From the NCBI GenBank assembly GCA_051747425.1, contig JBNJGD010000001.1, positions 186,001 through 250,000 of the forward strand: 64,000 nt of DNA, written 5' to 3'. Both the position numbers and the translations under genes were made by a program. Each line of letters begins with the position of its first letter. The first letter of the stretch is position 1. A model generated the notes under the pieces. That model saw only the letters and a list, made by a program, of their open reading frames with translations. It searched no databases and was not told where the DNA came from. Origin of the DNA: HTCC5015 sp051747425. GTDB taxonomy: Bacteria; Pseudomonadota; Gammaproteobacteria; HTCC5015. This document shows, piece by piece, positions 8,720-18,309 of the stretch.

Positions 8720-10039
8720 TCAATCGAGGTATTCCACGCGAATTTTGACGATATCGGCCACCACTTCATCGAGGGCCTCGAGTTCCGCCAGCGTCTTGTC
8801 CAGCGACTTTTCAATCACCTGGTCAGTCACCATGAAAATCGGCAATACCGGCTCTTCGGCATTGGGGTCTTCGGCCTCCTTCTGCACCACGGCTTCGATG
8901 CTGATACCGGCCTCGGCGAGAATGGAGGTGATCTTGGCCATCACACCGGCGCGGTCCTTGACCTGCAGACGCAGATAGTACGCGCTCTCGATTTCGCTGA
9001 TGGGAAGCACACCGCGCTCGCCCATGGCGTCGTCGCGGAAGCCCAGGCCCGGTACCTGGGTGTGGGACGGCTGACCGATGACCCGGGCCATGTCGATGAT
9101 GTCGGCCACCACCGCCGAGGCAGTGGGCTCGGCGCCGGCGCCCGCGCCGTAGTAGAGCGTGGGGCCCACGGCGTCGGCCTTGACCACCACGGCGTTCATG
9201 ACGCCGTCGACATTGGCCAGCAAGCGCTTCTCGGGAATCAGCGTGGGATGGACGCGCAGCTCAATACCGCGCTCGCTCTGGCGAGTCACACCGAGGTGCT
9301 TGATGCGATAGCCAAGCTCGGAGGCGTACTGGACATCCTGGGGCGACAAATCGGCGATGCCCTCGGTGTAGCACTCGTTGAACTGCAGCGGTACGCCAAA
9401 GGCGATGGAGGCCATAATCGTAAGCTTGTGCGCGGCGTCGATGCCCTCGACATCGAAGGTCGGGTCGGCCTCGGCGTAGCCCAGCTCCTGGGCCTCCTTG
9501 AGCACATCGGCAAACTGCCGCCCCTTGTCGCGCATCTCGCTGAGAATGAAATTGCCGGTGCCGTTGATGATGCCCACCAGCCACTCGATGCGATTGCCGG
9601 CGAGGCCCTCGCGCAGGGCCTTGATCACTGGAATACCGCCGGCGACGGCGGCCTCGTAGGCCACGCTGACCCCCTGTTTGGCGGCGGCGGCAAAGATTTC
9701 GTCACCGTGCAGGGCAATCAGGGCCTTGTTGGCGGTGACCACATGCTTGCCGTTGGCAATGGCGCGCAGTACCAGCTCGCGGGCCGGCTCGTAGCCACCA
9801 ATGAGCTCAACCACGATATCGACATCGTCGGCGTCGACCACGGACTCGAGGTCCGTGCCCAGCTCAATGCCCTCGGGATCCGCCGCCAGGCGATCGGGGT
9901 GGCGCGCGGCAGCGCGGGTGACCACTACCTGGCGGCCGGTGCGCCGCTCGATTTCATCGGCGTTGCGCTTGAGAACATTTACTGTGCCACTGCCCACGGT
10001 TCCAACGCCGAGCAGACCAATTCGAATGGGTTCCAACAT
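8720..10039 (-). CDS. hom: Homoserine dehydrogenase
   Basis: Reduces aspartate semialdehyde to homoserine in the Met/Thr branch. The N-terminal NAD(P) fold shows GLLGVGTVGSGTV, the middle has the catalytic region with YEAAVAGGIPVIK and GIINGTGNFILSEM, and the last 80 residues form an ACT domain for threonine feedback. I chose ATG 10039 over the in-frame TTG 10045 because it sits six bases from an AGG ribosome site. 439 residues is normal for the monofunctional enzyme. It follows alaC by 17 bases. Confidence 0.96.
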   Translation of the reverse strand: MLEPIRIGLLGVGTVGSGTVNVLKRNADEIERRTGRQVVVTRAAARHPDRLAADPEGIELGTDLESVVDADDVDIVVELIGGYEPARELVLRAIANGKHVVTANKALIALHGDEIFAAAAKQGVSVAYEAAVAGGIPVIKALREGLAGNRIEWLVGIINGTGNFILSEMRDKGRQFADVLKEAQELGYAEADPTFDVEGIDAAHKLTIMASIAFGVPLQFNECYTEGIADLSPQDVQYASELGYRIKHLGVTRQSERGIELRVHPTLIPEKRLLANVDGVMNAVVVKADAVGPTLYYGAGAGAEPTASAVVADIIDMARVIGQPSHTQVPGLGFRDDAMGERGVLPISEIESAYYLRLQVKDRAGVMAKITSILAEAGISIEAVVQKEAEDPNAEEPVLPIFMVTDQVIEKSLDKTLAELEALDEVVADIVKIRVEYLD

Positions 10040-10056
10040 AATCAACCTGTTATTTT

Positions 10057-11259
10057 TTAAATGACACCGTCTTTGCGCAGCATGTCTTTGATGCCCCGCA
10101 ACGCCTGTCGCGTACGGTGTTCGTTTTCAATCAATCCAAAGCGGACATGATCATCGCCGTACTCGCCAAAGCCAATGCCCGGCGAGACGGCGACCTTGGC
10201 CTCACGCAACAATTTTTTGGAAAACTCCAGCGACCCCATCTCGCGGTAGGCCTCGGGAATTGGGGCCCATACAAACATTGTTGCTTTGGGTTTTTCAACG
10301 CGCCAGCCCATCCCGTTGAGACCGTCACAGAGCACATCGCGACGGCTCTGGTACATCCGGGCGATCTCTTCCACACAGCCCTGGTCGGATTCCAGGGCGT
10401 GTATTGCCGCTACCTGAATGGGGGTAAACATGCCGTAATCGAGATAGGACTTGATTCGCGCCAGCGCGGCCACCAGGGTCGGGTTGCCACACATGAAACC
10501 GATGCGCCAGCCGGGCATATTGTAGGTTTTCGACAGTGAGTAAAACTCCACCGCCACTTCCTTGGCGCCGGGCACCTGGAGAATCGACGGCGGCTTGTAG
10601 CCGTCGAAGGCAATTTCGGCGTAGGCGATGTCGTGGACGATCCAGATGTTCTCCTCTTTGGCCAACTCCACAATGCGCTCGAAAAAATCGAGCTCGGCCG
10701 TGGCCGCGGTGGGATTGCCCGGAAAGTTGAGGATCAACATTTTGGGTTTGGGATAGGTGTTGCGAATCGCCTGCTCCAGCTCGGCGACAAAATCCACATC
10801 CGGAGTCATCGGCACATGGCGGATGTCGGCACCGGCGATCACTACGCCGTAGGGGTGAATCGGGTAGGCCGGATTGGGGACCAGCACGGCGTCGCCGGGG
10901 CCGAGTGTGGCCAGGGCCAGATGGGCCAACCCCTCCTTGGAGCCGATGGTCACAATCGCCTCGGTCTCGGGGTCGATGTCGACGCCGAAGCGGCGCTGGT
11001 ACCACATGGAAATCGCCCGGCGGAGACGCGGAATGCCCCGGGAGACCGAATAGCGATGCGTATCGCCCCGCTGGGCCACTTCACACAGTTTGTCGACGAT
11101 GTGCTGGGGGGTCGGCTGATCCGGATTACCCATGCCAAAATCGACGATGTCCTCTCCGCGAGCCCTCGCCTCCGCCTTCAACTCGTTGACGATATTGAAA
11201 ACATAGGGTGGCAATCGCTTAATTCTGGGAAATTCGTCAATCAACAGGGAGGTCTCCAC
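10057..11259 (-). CDS. alaC: Alanine transaminase / PLP aminotransferase, AlaC type
   Basis: Class I/II aminotransferase making alanine from pyruvate. The 400-residue protein has the PLP lysine in SLSKTYNMPGWRIGF, the cofactor-binding NFPGNPT and conserved R in VRFGLIEN near the C-terminus. It begins a minus-strand run with hom and thrC, which suggests coordinated aspartate-family and alanine metabolism. Exact substrate preference cannot be read from sequence. Confidence 0.85.
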   Translation of the reverse strand: METSLLIDEFPRIKRLPPYVFNIVNELKAEARARGEDIVDFGMGNPDQPTPQHIVDKLCEVAQRGDTHRYSVSRGIPRLRRAISMWYQRRFGVDIDPETEAIVTIGSKEGLAHLALATLGPGDAVLVPNPAYPIHPYGVVIAGADIRHVPMTPDVDFVAELEQAIRNTYPKPKMLILNFPGNPTAATAELDFFERIVELAKEENIWIVHDIAYAEIAFDGYKPPSILQVPGAKEVAVEFYSLSKTYNMPGWRIGFMCGNPTLVAALARIKSYLDYGMFTPIQVAAIHALESDQGCVEEIARMYQSRRDVLCDGLNGMGWRVEKPKATMFVWAPIPEAYREMGSLEFSKKLLREAKVAVSPGIGFGEYGDDHVRFGLIENEHRTRQALRGIKDMLRKDGVI

Positions 11260-11399
11260 ACGATACGCTCAAAAGGGTCAGTCACCCGAGCGCGTGATTC
11301 TACTGTTTCGCCCATGGCCTGTCCACGCTCTCAAACCGGTGGGAACCCCTGTGAAATCAAAAGAAACGGGGAGAAAGGAACGGCAGTCCGTCAGCGCAC

Positions 11400-12350
11400 T
11401 CAGCGAAACAGCGACTCCGGTGAAAAGCCCTCGGCCTCCAGCAATTTGCGCAACTTTCTCAAGGCCTCCATCTGAATCTGGCGAACCCGCTCCCGGGTCA
11501 CACCCAGCTCCTTGCCGATGACCTCGAGCGTGGCATGATCGAATCCGTGCAGGCCAAAGCGGCGCTCGACCACCGCCTTTTGCTTGTCGTCCAGGGCCTC
11601 GAGCCAGTGGTCGATGTACTCCTTGACCTCTTCGGACTGTAACAACGCCGTGGGATCGGGCACGGAATCGTCGGCAATCATGTCCAGCAGGGGGCTGTCA
11701 CCCTCCTTGCCAATGGGCACATCCACCGAGGCCACCCGCTCGTTGAGCCCGTACATGCGCATGACGGCGTCTACCGGTTTGTCCAGATGTCTGGCCACTT
11801 CCTCGGGGGTCGGCTCACGGGCGATCTTTTGCTGCATGGCTCGCGCCGCGCGCAGGTAGACATTGAGTTCCTTGATCACATGAATGGGCAGGCGAATGGT
11901 GCGCGTCTGGTTCATCAGGGCGCGCTCAATGGTTTGGCGAATCCACCAGGTGGCGTAGGTGGAGAAGCGAAAGCCCCGCTCGGGATCGAATTTCTCCACC
12001 GCACGAATCAAACCGAGATTGCCCTCTTCAATCAAATCCAGCAGCGGCAGTCCCCGGTTCATATAGCGCCGGGAGATTTTGACCACCAGCCTGAGATTGC
12101 TTTCAATCATCTTGCGCCGTGCCGCTTCGTCACCCTGAAGTACCAGCCGGCCATAGTGGATCTCCTCTTCTGCGGTCAGAAGCGGAGAGAATTCGATTTC
12201 CTTGAGATACAGTCGCGTTGCATCGAGCTGGCTGGAGCTGAGTTCATTCGCCTTGAAGCGAACGGTCTCCTTCGGCGGCTCCGTCTCGCCTTCTTCGCCT
12301 GCACCGAGATTATCGGACAATACTGTCTTGTCATCCGTGCCTTTTGCCAC
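11400..12350 (-). CDS. rpoS: RNA polymerase sigma factor RpoS
   Basis: Stationary-phase and general-stress sigma factor. The 316-residue protein has region 1.2 (DATRLYLKEIEF), region 2 with NLRLVVKISRRY, GLPLLDLIEEGNLGLIRAVEKFD and FSTYATWWIRQTIERA, region 3, and region 4 with a helix-turn-helix near GVTRERVRQIQ. GTG 12350 is chosen because GGGAGG sits directly upstream. It follows nlpD as in most gammaproteobacteria; the rpoS promoter is usually inside or just after nlpD. Confidence 0.97.
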   Translation of the reverse strand: MAKGTDDKTVLSDNLGAGEEGETEPPKETVRFKANELSSSQLDATRLYLKEIEFSPLLTAEEEIHYGRLVLQGDEAARRKMIESNLRLVVKISRRYMNRGLPLLDLIEEGNLGLIRAVEKFDPERGFRFSTYATWWIRQTIERALMNQTRTIRLPIHVIKELNVYLRAARAMQQKIAREPTPEEVARHLDKPVDAVMRMYGLNERVASVDVPIGKEGDSPLLDMIADDSVPDPTALLQSEEVKEYIDHWLEALDDKQKAVVERRFGLHGFDHATLEVIGKELGVTRERVRQIQMEALRKLRKLLEAEGFSPESLFR

Positions 12351-12469
12351 GCTCGCCTCCCGAGTGATTGTGGCCCTGCCATGCCCTGCGGCATTTCACA
12401 GAACTTTGTGCCTTTTCGATACCATTCAGTGCTTTTTCGCGCACTTTATTGATACTACCCTGGGCTCTG

Positions 12470-13360
12470 CTAAGTCCGCCCAGGCAGATAGTGCATTGGG
12501 TCCACCGGCTTGCCGTACTTGCGAATTTCAAAGTGCAGCATGGGTTGATCTTGCGCCATTCCTCCCATCTCGGCAATAGCCTGCCCCGGCTTTACCCGCT
12601 CGCCCTCCTTGACCAGCAATTTGCGGTTATAGCCGTAGGCACTGAGATAGGCGTCGCTGTGCTTGACGATAACCAGTTGCCCATAGTTGATCAGTCCTCC
12701 GCCACTGTAAACCACCACGCCACCCGCAGCGGCGCGAATGGTATCCCCTTCCTTGCCGGCGATATCGATGCCCTGGCGTGTGGAGTCGCGGCCGGCAAAA
12801 CGGTTGACGACTGAGCCTTCAATCGGCCATTTCCAGGCGCTCGGCGAGCCGGCGGGCACATTAACAGGGGGCGGCTGCTTTTTCCGGCTGCCCGTGGAGC
12901 GCGCCACTTCGCCGGCATCCGGCTGGCGAGTATTGCTTGCCGGAACATCGCCCTGAAGGCGCAGACGCTGATCGGGATAAATGGTATAGGGCCGACTGAT
13001 ACTGTTGAGACGGGCAATCCGGTCGGGCGACATCCCCACTTCGCGGCCAATACTGTAGAGCGTGTCACCCCGTTGGACGATATAGGTCCCGCTTTGCTTC
13101 TGGGCCCGGCCACCGGTTTGTGCACTGTAGCCATTGGGGTGAATCACAATCTGGTCGCCGGGGTAAATCTGGTAGGGCTCGCTGAGATTGTTCCAGCGGG
13201 CCAGCTGCTCGGCGTCGACCTTGTATTTCCAGGCAATGAAGTAGAGCGAATCCCCGCTCTTCACCGTGTACTGCTGCGTATCAAAACCGGTGGCACAGGC
13301 ACTCAACAGCAGAGCCAGAATCAACAGCAGGGGGCCGGTGAACCGTCTCGCCGTGACCAT
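12470..13360 (-). CDS. nlpD: Murein hydrolase activator NlpD, lipoprotein
   Basis: Outer-membrane lipoprotein that activates the amidase AmiC for septum splitting. It has a signal peptide with lipobox LSAC, two LysM repeats (from YTVKSGDSLYF at about residue 30 and YIVQRGDTLYS at about 92), a proline-rich linker, and a C-terminal LytM/M23 domain. The zinc ligands of active M23 enzymes are missing (RQGIDIAG where HxGxD would be), as expected for a regulatory, non-catalytic LytM factor. E. coli NlpD carries one LysM. Confidence 0.93.
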   Translation of the reverse strand: MVTARRFTGPLLLILALLLSACATGFDTQQYTVKSGDSLYFIAWKYKVDAEQLARWNNLSEPYQIYPGDQIVIHPNGYSAQTGGRAQKQSGTYIVQRGDTLYSIGREVGMSPDRIARLNSISRPYTIYPDQRLRLQGDVPASNTRQPDAGEVARSTGSRKKQPPPVNVPAGSPSAWKWPIEGSVVNRFAGRDSTRQGIDIAGKEGDTIRAAAGGVVVYSGGGLINYGQLVIVKHSDAYLSAYGYNRKLLVKEGERVKPGQAIAEMGGMAQDQPMLHFEIRKYGKPVDPMHYLPGRT

Positions 13361-13363
13361 GCT

Positions 13364-13942
13364 TCAGTGACCCAGGTAGAAATACAACATGATCGCCAAA
13401 ATAACACAGCCCCAGCCCAACCACTCGATCCAGGCGTGAATTTTTGCTTCAAATTTGGGACCAAAGCGCGCCACCAGGCCGGCGACGATGTAAAAGCGCA
13501 GTCCACGACCCACCAGCGATCCCAACACAAAGGGCAACAGGGCCATATTGAGTGTGCCGGCGGCAATGGTCATGACCTTGTAGGGCAGTGGCGTAAAGCC
13601 GGCCATCAAAACCACCCAGAACCCGTACTCGTCGAGCCATTCCACCGACTGAATGTAGTGAGGCATCCAGCCCAGGGTTTTCACAAGCGGTTCGGCCCAG
13701 CCCCAGAAAGCGTAGCCAATGACATAGCCCAGCACACCACCGAGCACGGAAAACAGGGTGGCAATGGCGGCGAAGCGCAGCCACAGCGCGGGACGCTGCA
13801 GCGTCATGGGCGCCAGCATGACATCCACGGGAATCGGGAAAAAAGAGGATTCGGCGAAACTCATTCCGGCCAGAAACCAGGGTGCCCTGGGGTGCTCGGC
13901 CCATCTCAGGACACTTTCGTAAACGGGTGCAAACAGCTTCAT
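13364..13942 (-). CDS. YqaA family membrane protein (DedA/VTT-like)
   Basis: Small integral membrane protein of 192 residues in the SNARE-associated/VTT (DedA-like) superfamily. Several hydrophobic segments are visible and the family feature FTPLPYKVMTIAAG is present. Distant DedA members are thought to handle lipid or proton transport, but the function of YqaA is not established. It lies between pcm and nlpD, a common gammaproteobacterial arrangement, with three bases to nlpD. Confidence 0.85.
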   Translation of the reverse strand: MKLFAPVYESVLRWAEHPRAPWFLAGMSFAESSFFPIPVDVMLAPMTLQRPALWLRFAAIATLFSVLGGVLGYVIGYAFWGWAEPLVKTLGWMPHYIQSVEWLDEYGFWVVLMAGFTPLPYKVMTIAAGTLNMALLPFVLGSLVGRGLRFYIVAGLVARFGPKFEAKIHAWIEWLGWGCVILAIMLYFYLGH

Positions 13943-13959
13943 AGATACATTCCAGGGCG

Positions 13960-14643
13960 CTAGCTCTGCCCCGGCAAAAAGGGCACAAACATCACTGTCT
14001 CGAAAGCCTCGGTTTCAAAATCGTTTTCGCTCATCCGGTAGACCACCGTGAGCTGCTGACCGCCCTGCCCGGTTCCCAGCGGCAAGACCATCTTGCCGCC
14101 CACGGCCAGTTGCATCAGCAGGGCTTCGGGAATGTCGTCCGGGGCGGCGGCGGCAAGAATGGCATCGTAGGGAGCGTGCTCCTCCCAACCCCAGGAGCCA
14201 TCACTGTGCTGTGTGTGGATATTTTTAAAGCCCATCTTGCGCAGCAAAGTGTCAGTCTCCTGATGCAGGCCCAGCAGGCGTTCGACGGTGTAGACTTCCT
14301 CGACCAACATGGCCAGCACCGCCGCCTGATAGCCGGACCCGGTGCCCACATCCAGCACTTTTTGCGGCCGCTGCTCACCGCGCAGCAACTCTTCGGTCAT
14401 GCGGGCGACGATGTAGGGCTGGGAGATCGTTTGTCCCTGGCCAATGGGCAGGGCGTCGTCCTCGTAGGCGCGCTTGGCCATGGCCGAATCGACAAACAGG
14501 TGGCGCGGCATCTGGGCGATCACCTGCAACACTTCCTCGTTCTGCACGCCCTTGTCGCGAAGGCGCTGCACCAGTTCATCCCGGCGCCGCTGTGAGGTAA
14601 AGCCAATGCCCAGAATTTCCTGGCGAGTGAATCCGTTGCTCAT
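13960..14643 (-). CDS. pcm: Protein-L-isoaspartate O-methyltransferase
   Basis: SAM-dependent repair enzyme that methylates L-isoaspartyl residues in aged proteins. SAM motif I is VLDVGTGSGYQAAVLA, with the family segment QTISQPYIVARMTE before it. ATG 14643 overlaps the surE stop as ATGA and is preferred to an upstream in-frame GTG at 14652, giving 227 residues. surE-pcm coupling is classical. Confidence 0.95.
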   Translation of the reverse strand: MSNGFTRQEILGIGFTSQRRRDELVQRLRDKGVQNEEVLQVIAQMPRHLFVDSAMAKRAYEDDALPIGQGQTISQPYIVARMTEELLRGEQRPQKVLDVGTGSGYQAAVLAMLVEEVYTVERLLGLHQETDTLLRKMGFKNIHTQHSDGSWGWEEHAPYDAILAAAAPDDIPEALLMQLAVGGKMVLPLGTGQGGQQLTVVYRMSENDFETEAFETVMFVPFLPGQS

Positions 14644-15380
14644 GCCAGCCACTCCTCGAGCGTAGCAATCCGCTCGCGATCGGTCATCTCGACCCTAAGC
14701 GGCGTTATCGACACCCGGCCGTCGGCCACAGCGGCGAAATCGGTACCCGCACCGGCATCGGCCATGGGGCCCGGCGCGCCAATCCAGTAGAGTTCACGCC
14801 CCCGGGGATCGCGATCCCGAACCACCGGCTCCGAGAGGTGGCGGTAGCCACAGCGTGTCACCTCAAACCCGGCCAAATCCTCATAGGCCAGGTCCGGTAC
14901 ATTGACATTGAGAAGGGTATCGGAGGGCAGTGGCTTGCGTTGCAGGCGTTCAAGTAACTCGCGAGTGACCCGCGCCGCGGTGGCGTAGTGCTGTGGCTCA
15001 AAGGCATCTATGGATACAGCCAGGCTGGGGGTGCCCAGGTAGCGCCCTTCCATCGCCGCCCCGACCGTGCCGGAATATATGACATCCTCACCCATATTGG
15101 GGCCGTTGTTGATGCCCGAGACGACGACTTCAGGCGGCGCCGACAACAGGCCGGTCAGGGCAAGGTGGACGCAATCGGCGGGCGTTCCGGTGACCGCATA
15201 GACCCGCTCGCCATCGCGATGTACCCGCAGGGGGTTGTACAGGGTCAGTGAATTGCTGGTGGCGCTGCGATTGTGATCGGGAGCCACCACGGTCACCTCT
15301 CCGAGCGACGACAGGGCGCCGGCCAGGGCCGTTATGCCCGCCGCGCGGTAGCCGTCGTCGTTGCTCACCAGTATCCGCAT
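14640..15380 (-). CDS. surE: 5'/3'-nucleotidase SurE
   Basis: Stationary-phase survival nucleotidase that hydrolyses nucleoside monophosphates and exopolyphosphate. The 246-residue protein starts with the metal-binding ILVSNDDGYRAAGI and has SGINNGPNMGEDVIYSGTVGAA. Overlaps pcm by four bases. In most relatives truD lies immediately upstream; here truD is 6 kb away. Confidence 0.96.
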   Translation of the reverse strand: MRILVSNDDGYRAAGITALAGALSSLGEVTVVAPDHNRSATSNSLTLYNPLRVHRDGERVYAVTGTPADCVHLALTGLLSAPPEVVVSGINNGPNMGEDVIYSGTVGAAMEGRYLGTPSLAVSIDAFEPQHYATAARVTRELLERLQRKPLPSDTLLNVNVPDLAYEDLAGFEVTRCGYRHLSEPVVRDRDPRGRELYWIGAPGPMADAGAGTDFAAVADGRVSITPLRVEMTDRERIATLEEWLA

Positions 15381-15474
15381 GCCCTGCGCCCGCTCGTGTT
15401 GGTATTATTAAAGGTCGCTAATATACTGGAATCAACTGGGGAATCTACCCTGAAACCGACGACGGAACCCCGCA

Positions 15475-16020
15475 ATGAGCCGCAAAACCGACGACGACAC
15501 CAGCGATGAGGGCAGTGATCTTTTCCGCCAGATGGTGGGCGAAGTGAAGCCAATCGAGCAGAACCGGGTAGAAGAGCAGCCGAAAAAACCCAAAGCGCGC
15601 CCTCGCCAACGCGAAGCCGACGAGCGCGAGGTGGTCGCCGATCTCCTCTCGGATCACTTCGATCCGGAACTTGAGACCGGCGAGGAAGTGAACTTTTTGC
15701 GCCCGGGATTGCAAAAGCGGGTACTCAGAAAATTGCGCCGCGGGCAGTACGCCATAGAGGCAGAACTCGACCTGCACGGCTACCGCAGCGAAGACGCCCG
15801 GGCCATATTCAGCGATTTTCTCGGGCAATGCGGCGTCAGCGGTCAGCGTTGTCTGCGCATTATCCACGGCCGGGCCATGCACCGCAGCGAAGGGCCGGTG
15901 CTTCGGCCACTGGTTCACAGCTGGCTGCGCCAACGCGGCGATGTCCTGGCCTTTTGTACCGCTCCGCCCCACGACGGCGGCAACGGCGCCGTCTATGTGT
16001 TGATAAAGAGCCGCCCCTGA
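15475..16020 (+). CDS. Smr/MutS2 C-terminal domain protein (SmrA/SmrB-like)
   Basis: Predicted Smr-domain nuclease. The first 90 residues are charged and low-complexity; the Smr domain follows with ELDLHGYR at about 98 and RIIHGRAMH at about 122, where the family normally has H-G-x-G. E. coli SmrB cleaves mRNA at stalled ribosome collisions and SmrA/YdaL is a nuclease of less clear role; which this matches is open. It is divergent from surE. Confidence 0.85.
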   Translation: MSRKTDDDTSDEGSDLFRQMVGEVKPIEQNRVEEQPKKPKARPRQREADEREVVADLLSDHFDPELETGEEVNFLRPGLQKRVLRKLRRGQYAIEAELDLHGYRSEDARAIFSDFLGQCGVSGQRCLRIIHGRAMHRSEGPVLRPLVHSWLRQRGDVLAFCTAPPHDGGNGAVYVLIKSRP

Positions 16021-16073
16021 GGCCGCTTGTCGCTGATCAAATACTGGCGTCGCCCGCCTTTGAAATCTCTTGA

Positions 16074-16102
16074 TTTACATTGCCGGACAGTTGATAGATA
16101 CT
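16074..16102 (+). promoter_or_regulatory. Putative promoter of the TRAP-like locus
   Basis: TTTACA (16074-16079) and GATACT (16097-16102) are spaced by 17 bases, followed about 60 bases later by a strong GGGGGGA ribosome site and the ATG at 16164. Prediction by eye. Confidence 0.45.
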
Positions 16103-16163
16103 TCACGGCTAATCACTTTTCATGATTGAGATCGTAATTTGCAATTCCTAGGGGGGATTCACA

Positions 16164-17189
16164 ATGAATAGAACGGGTTGGAAATCAATGCGCATGCTGG
16201 TGCTCGTGCTGTTGGGCACGCTGGCGCTGACGGGCTGCACCAAACAGATTTTCCGCATGACTGCCGGCATCACGGAGCGCTTCGCCGAAGATGAAATGCT
16301 CCCCTACATGATGTCCACCACCGACCTCGGCATGTCATGTGCCATGGGCGAAGCCATGACACCGCTGCTCATGACTTTCAAAAAATTCAATGACGGCCTC
16401 GAAAAAGAGACCATCATGACACTGATCTCCGCCTCGCTGTGTGAGACCGGCAAAGCACTTGAGATGGACCTGGCCTACCAGCGCGCGCTCTACAACGGCG
16501 ACACCACGGACGCCCAGGACGCTCGCATTGCCATGAAGCGACACTACCGCGTGGCCGCCCTGCGCCAGTACGAAGCCTACAAGCGCATGGTGGTATTCTA
16601 CGGCGAGCCCGGCACCGGCGAGTGCCCGCGCCTGCTCGACGAAAGTGCCCAGCTCCACTACCTCGTTGGCCTGTTGTCCGGCCTCCAGGCCATTTTCTCG
16701 GACACCCAGGCCACAGCTGGTTTGGTACCGCGTAACATCGCCGCCAAGGTAGAGCGCGCCGCTTCCTGCCTGCCCAACGAGCAGTGGTTCGGTATCCCGC
16801 TGGCCATTCGCGCCTCCATCTGGACCCTGCTGCCCGGCGCACTGCCCGAGGGTGAAGACAACTGGGCCCGTCTGGAAGAAGCCGACAAGATCGGTGAAGA
16901 AGCCGAGGTCCGCCTGGCTCATGTCTTCCATGTACTCTCCGCCTACTCCAAGGGTGACAAAGAGCGGGTTCGCCGCGTGATCAAGAAGCACGCCGAAATC
17001 ACCGAGGAAGTCGAAGCCAATCCCGAGTACCGTCTCCTGGATGCCATGGCGACGGCACAGATCAAGGCCATTTCCGATGTGATGTGGACAGAGGCCGTCG
17101 GCCACCGCACACCCAACGGCAAGTTTGGCAAGTTCTGGGATGAGCGTGCAAAAGCTACGGATACCATCAACCTGGATGACATCCTGTAA
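16164..17189 (+). CDS. TRAP T-component-like lipoprotein (TatT-like)
   Basis: A 341-residue protein with a lipoprotein signal peptide ending in LALTGC (cysteine about residue 28). The rest is mostly helical, with repeated paired helices reminiscent of the TPR-like TatT subunit of TPR-associated TRAP transporters first described in Treponema. The resemblance is judged by eye and by context: it opens a locus containing two solute-binding proteins and a TRAP-type permease. The solute-binding gene starts 14 bases after its stop, so they are almost certainly co-transcribed. A periplasmic or outer-membrane docking role for the binding protein is the working inference. Confidence 0.65.
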   Translation: MNRTGWKSMRMLVLVLLGTLALTGCTKQIFRMTAGITERFAEDEMLPYMMSTTDLGMSCAMGEAMTPLLMTFKKFNDGLEKETIMTLISASLCETGKALEMDLAYQRALYNGDTTDAQDARIAMKRHYRVAALRQYEAYKRMVVFYGEPGTGECPRLLDESAQLHYLVGLLSGLQAIFSDTQATAGLVPRNIAAKVERAASCLPNEQWFGIPLAIRASIWTLLPGALPEGEDNWARLEEADKIGEEAEVRLAHVFHVLSAYSKGDKERVRRVIKKHAEITEEVEANPEYRLLDAMATAQIKAISDVMWTEAVGHRTPNGKFGKFWDERAKATDTINLDDIL

Positions 17190-17203
17190 AGATCGAGGTA
17201 TTC

Positions 17204-18226
17204 ATGCTTAAGAAGTATTGCAAACTGATCGGCGCCCTTTCCCTGGGCGCCGCCTTTTTGGCACAGCCGGTTGCGGCTGCCGAAGAGAAGAAAACCATCT
17301 GCGTCTTTGATCCCGTGGGCAACTCAGGCGATGTCTTTAACATCATGAAAGACTTCCAGGCCAAGGCCATGGGCTGGGGTGCCAACATCAAGCTCGAGGC
17401 CTACACGGACGAGAGCGTGATCGTGAATGAGTTAAAGTCTGGCCAATGCGATGGCGCTGTACTGACCGGGCTGAAGGCCCGCCCCTTCAACAAGTTCAGT
17501 ACCACCATTGAAGCCGTCGGTGCCATTCAGACTTACGAGCAAATGAACCGGGTGTTGCAAACCATCCTGACCATGGATGAAAGCAAGGCCCATCAACTGC
17601 TCCGTCAGGGACCCTACGAGGTCGCGGGCGTGATGCCGGCGGGCGCCGTTTTCGCCTTCTTGCGGGATCGCGACTGGGACAGCTTGGACAAGATCCAGGG
17701 CAAAAAGATCACAGTGATGGAAGGCGATGAAGTCGGCAAATCGATGGTACGCGAATCCGGCGGTACCCCGGTACTAGCCACTACCACCAGCTTTGCCGGC
17801 AAATTCAACAACGGCAGTGTCGATGTCACTTTTGCCCCGGCAGCGGCCTACGGCCCGTTGGAGCTTTACCGGGGGCTGGGCAACGAGGGTGGCATTGTCG
17901 ACATGGTCTTTATCCAGCTAACTTTCCAGATGATTATCCGCTGGGAGCGTTTTCCGGAAGAATTCGGCACGCAAGCGCGCAGAACGGCCTTTGAAAACCT
18001 CGACAGCGCCTTCGAATTCGTCAACGATGCTACGGCAAAGATTGATCCGAAATACTGGGTCAAGCTGAACCCCAAGGATCTTCCGGGCTACCAGTCCATG
18101 TTCCGCCAGGCCCGGATTGGTCTCCGCGACCGGGGCGTTTACGACGGCCGCATGTTGAGCCTCCTGCTCAAAGTACGCTGCAGCACCGACCCCACCCGGG
18201 CCGAGTGCTCGGAGCGACTCGAGTAA
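17204..18226 (+). CDS. Putative TRAP-associated solute-binding protein 1
   Basis: A 340-residue secreted protein (signal peptide ending near QPVAAAEE). It shares CVFDPVGNSGDVF at the N-terminus, TTTSFAGKFNNGSVDV in the second lobe and a C-terminal cysteine pair (VRCSTDPTRAEC) with its neighbour and with the gene at 6.5 kb. Family is the uncharacterised 'putative solute-binding protein' group (DUF6091 type); ligand unknown. It is followed by a terminator-like hairpin at 18249 inside the locus, so its transcript may be made in excess. Confidence 0.78.
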   Translation: MLKKYCKLIGALSLGAAFLAQPVAAAEEKKTICVFDPVGNSGDVFNIMKDFQAKAMGWGANIKLEAYTDESVIVNELKSGQCDGAVLTGLKARPFNKFSTTIEAVGAIQTYEQMNRVLQTILTMDESKAHQLLRQGPYEVAGVMPAGAVFAFLRDRDWDSLDKIQGKKITVMEGDEVGKSMVRESGGTPVLATTTSFAGKFNNGSVDVTFAPAAAYGPLELYRGLGNEGGIVDMVFIQLTFQMIIRWERFPEEFGTQARRTAFENLDSAFEFVNDATAKIDPKYWVKLNPKDLPGYQSMFRQARIGLRDRGVYDGRMLSLLLKVRCSTDPTRAECSERLE

Positions 18227-18248
18227 GCACTGTCTTTTCCGGACTCGA

Positions 18249-18276
18249 GGGGGTGAACTTCTCACCCCCTTTTTTT
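18249..18276 (+). terminator. Intra-locus rho-independent terminator 1
   Basis: GGGGGTGA (18249-18256), five-base loop, TCACCCCC (18262-18269) and a run of seven T. It lies between the two solute-binding genes and would cut or reduce transcription into the second. Confidence 0.88.
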
Positions 18277-18309
18277 GACTAAACATTTTGAAAACACAAA
18301 GGGGAAATC

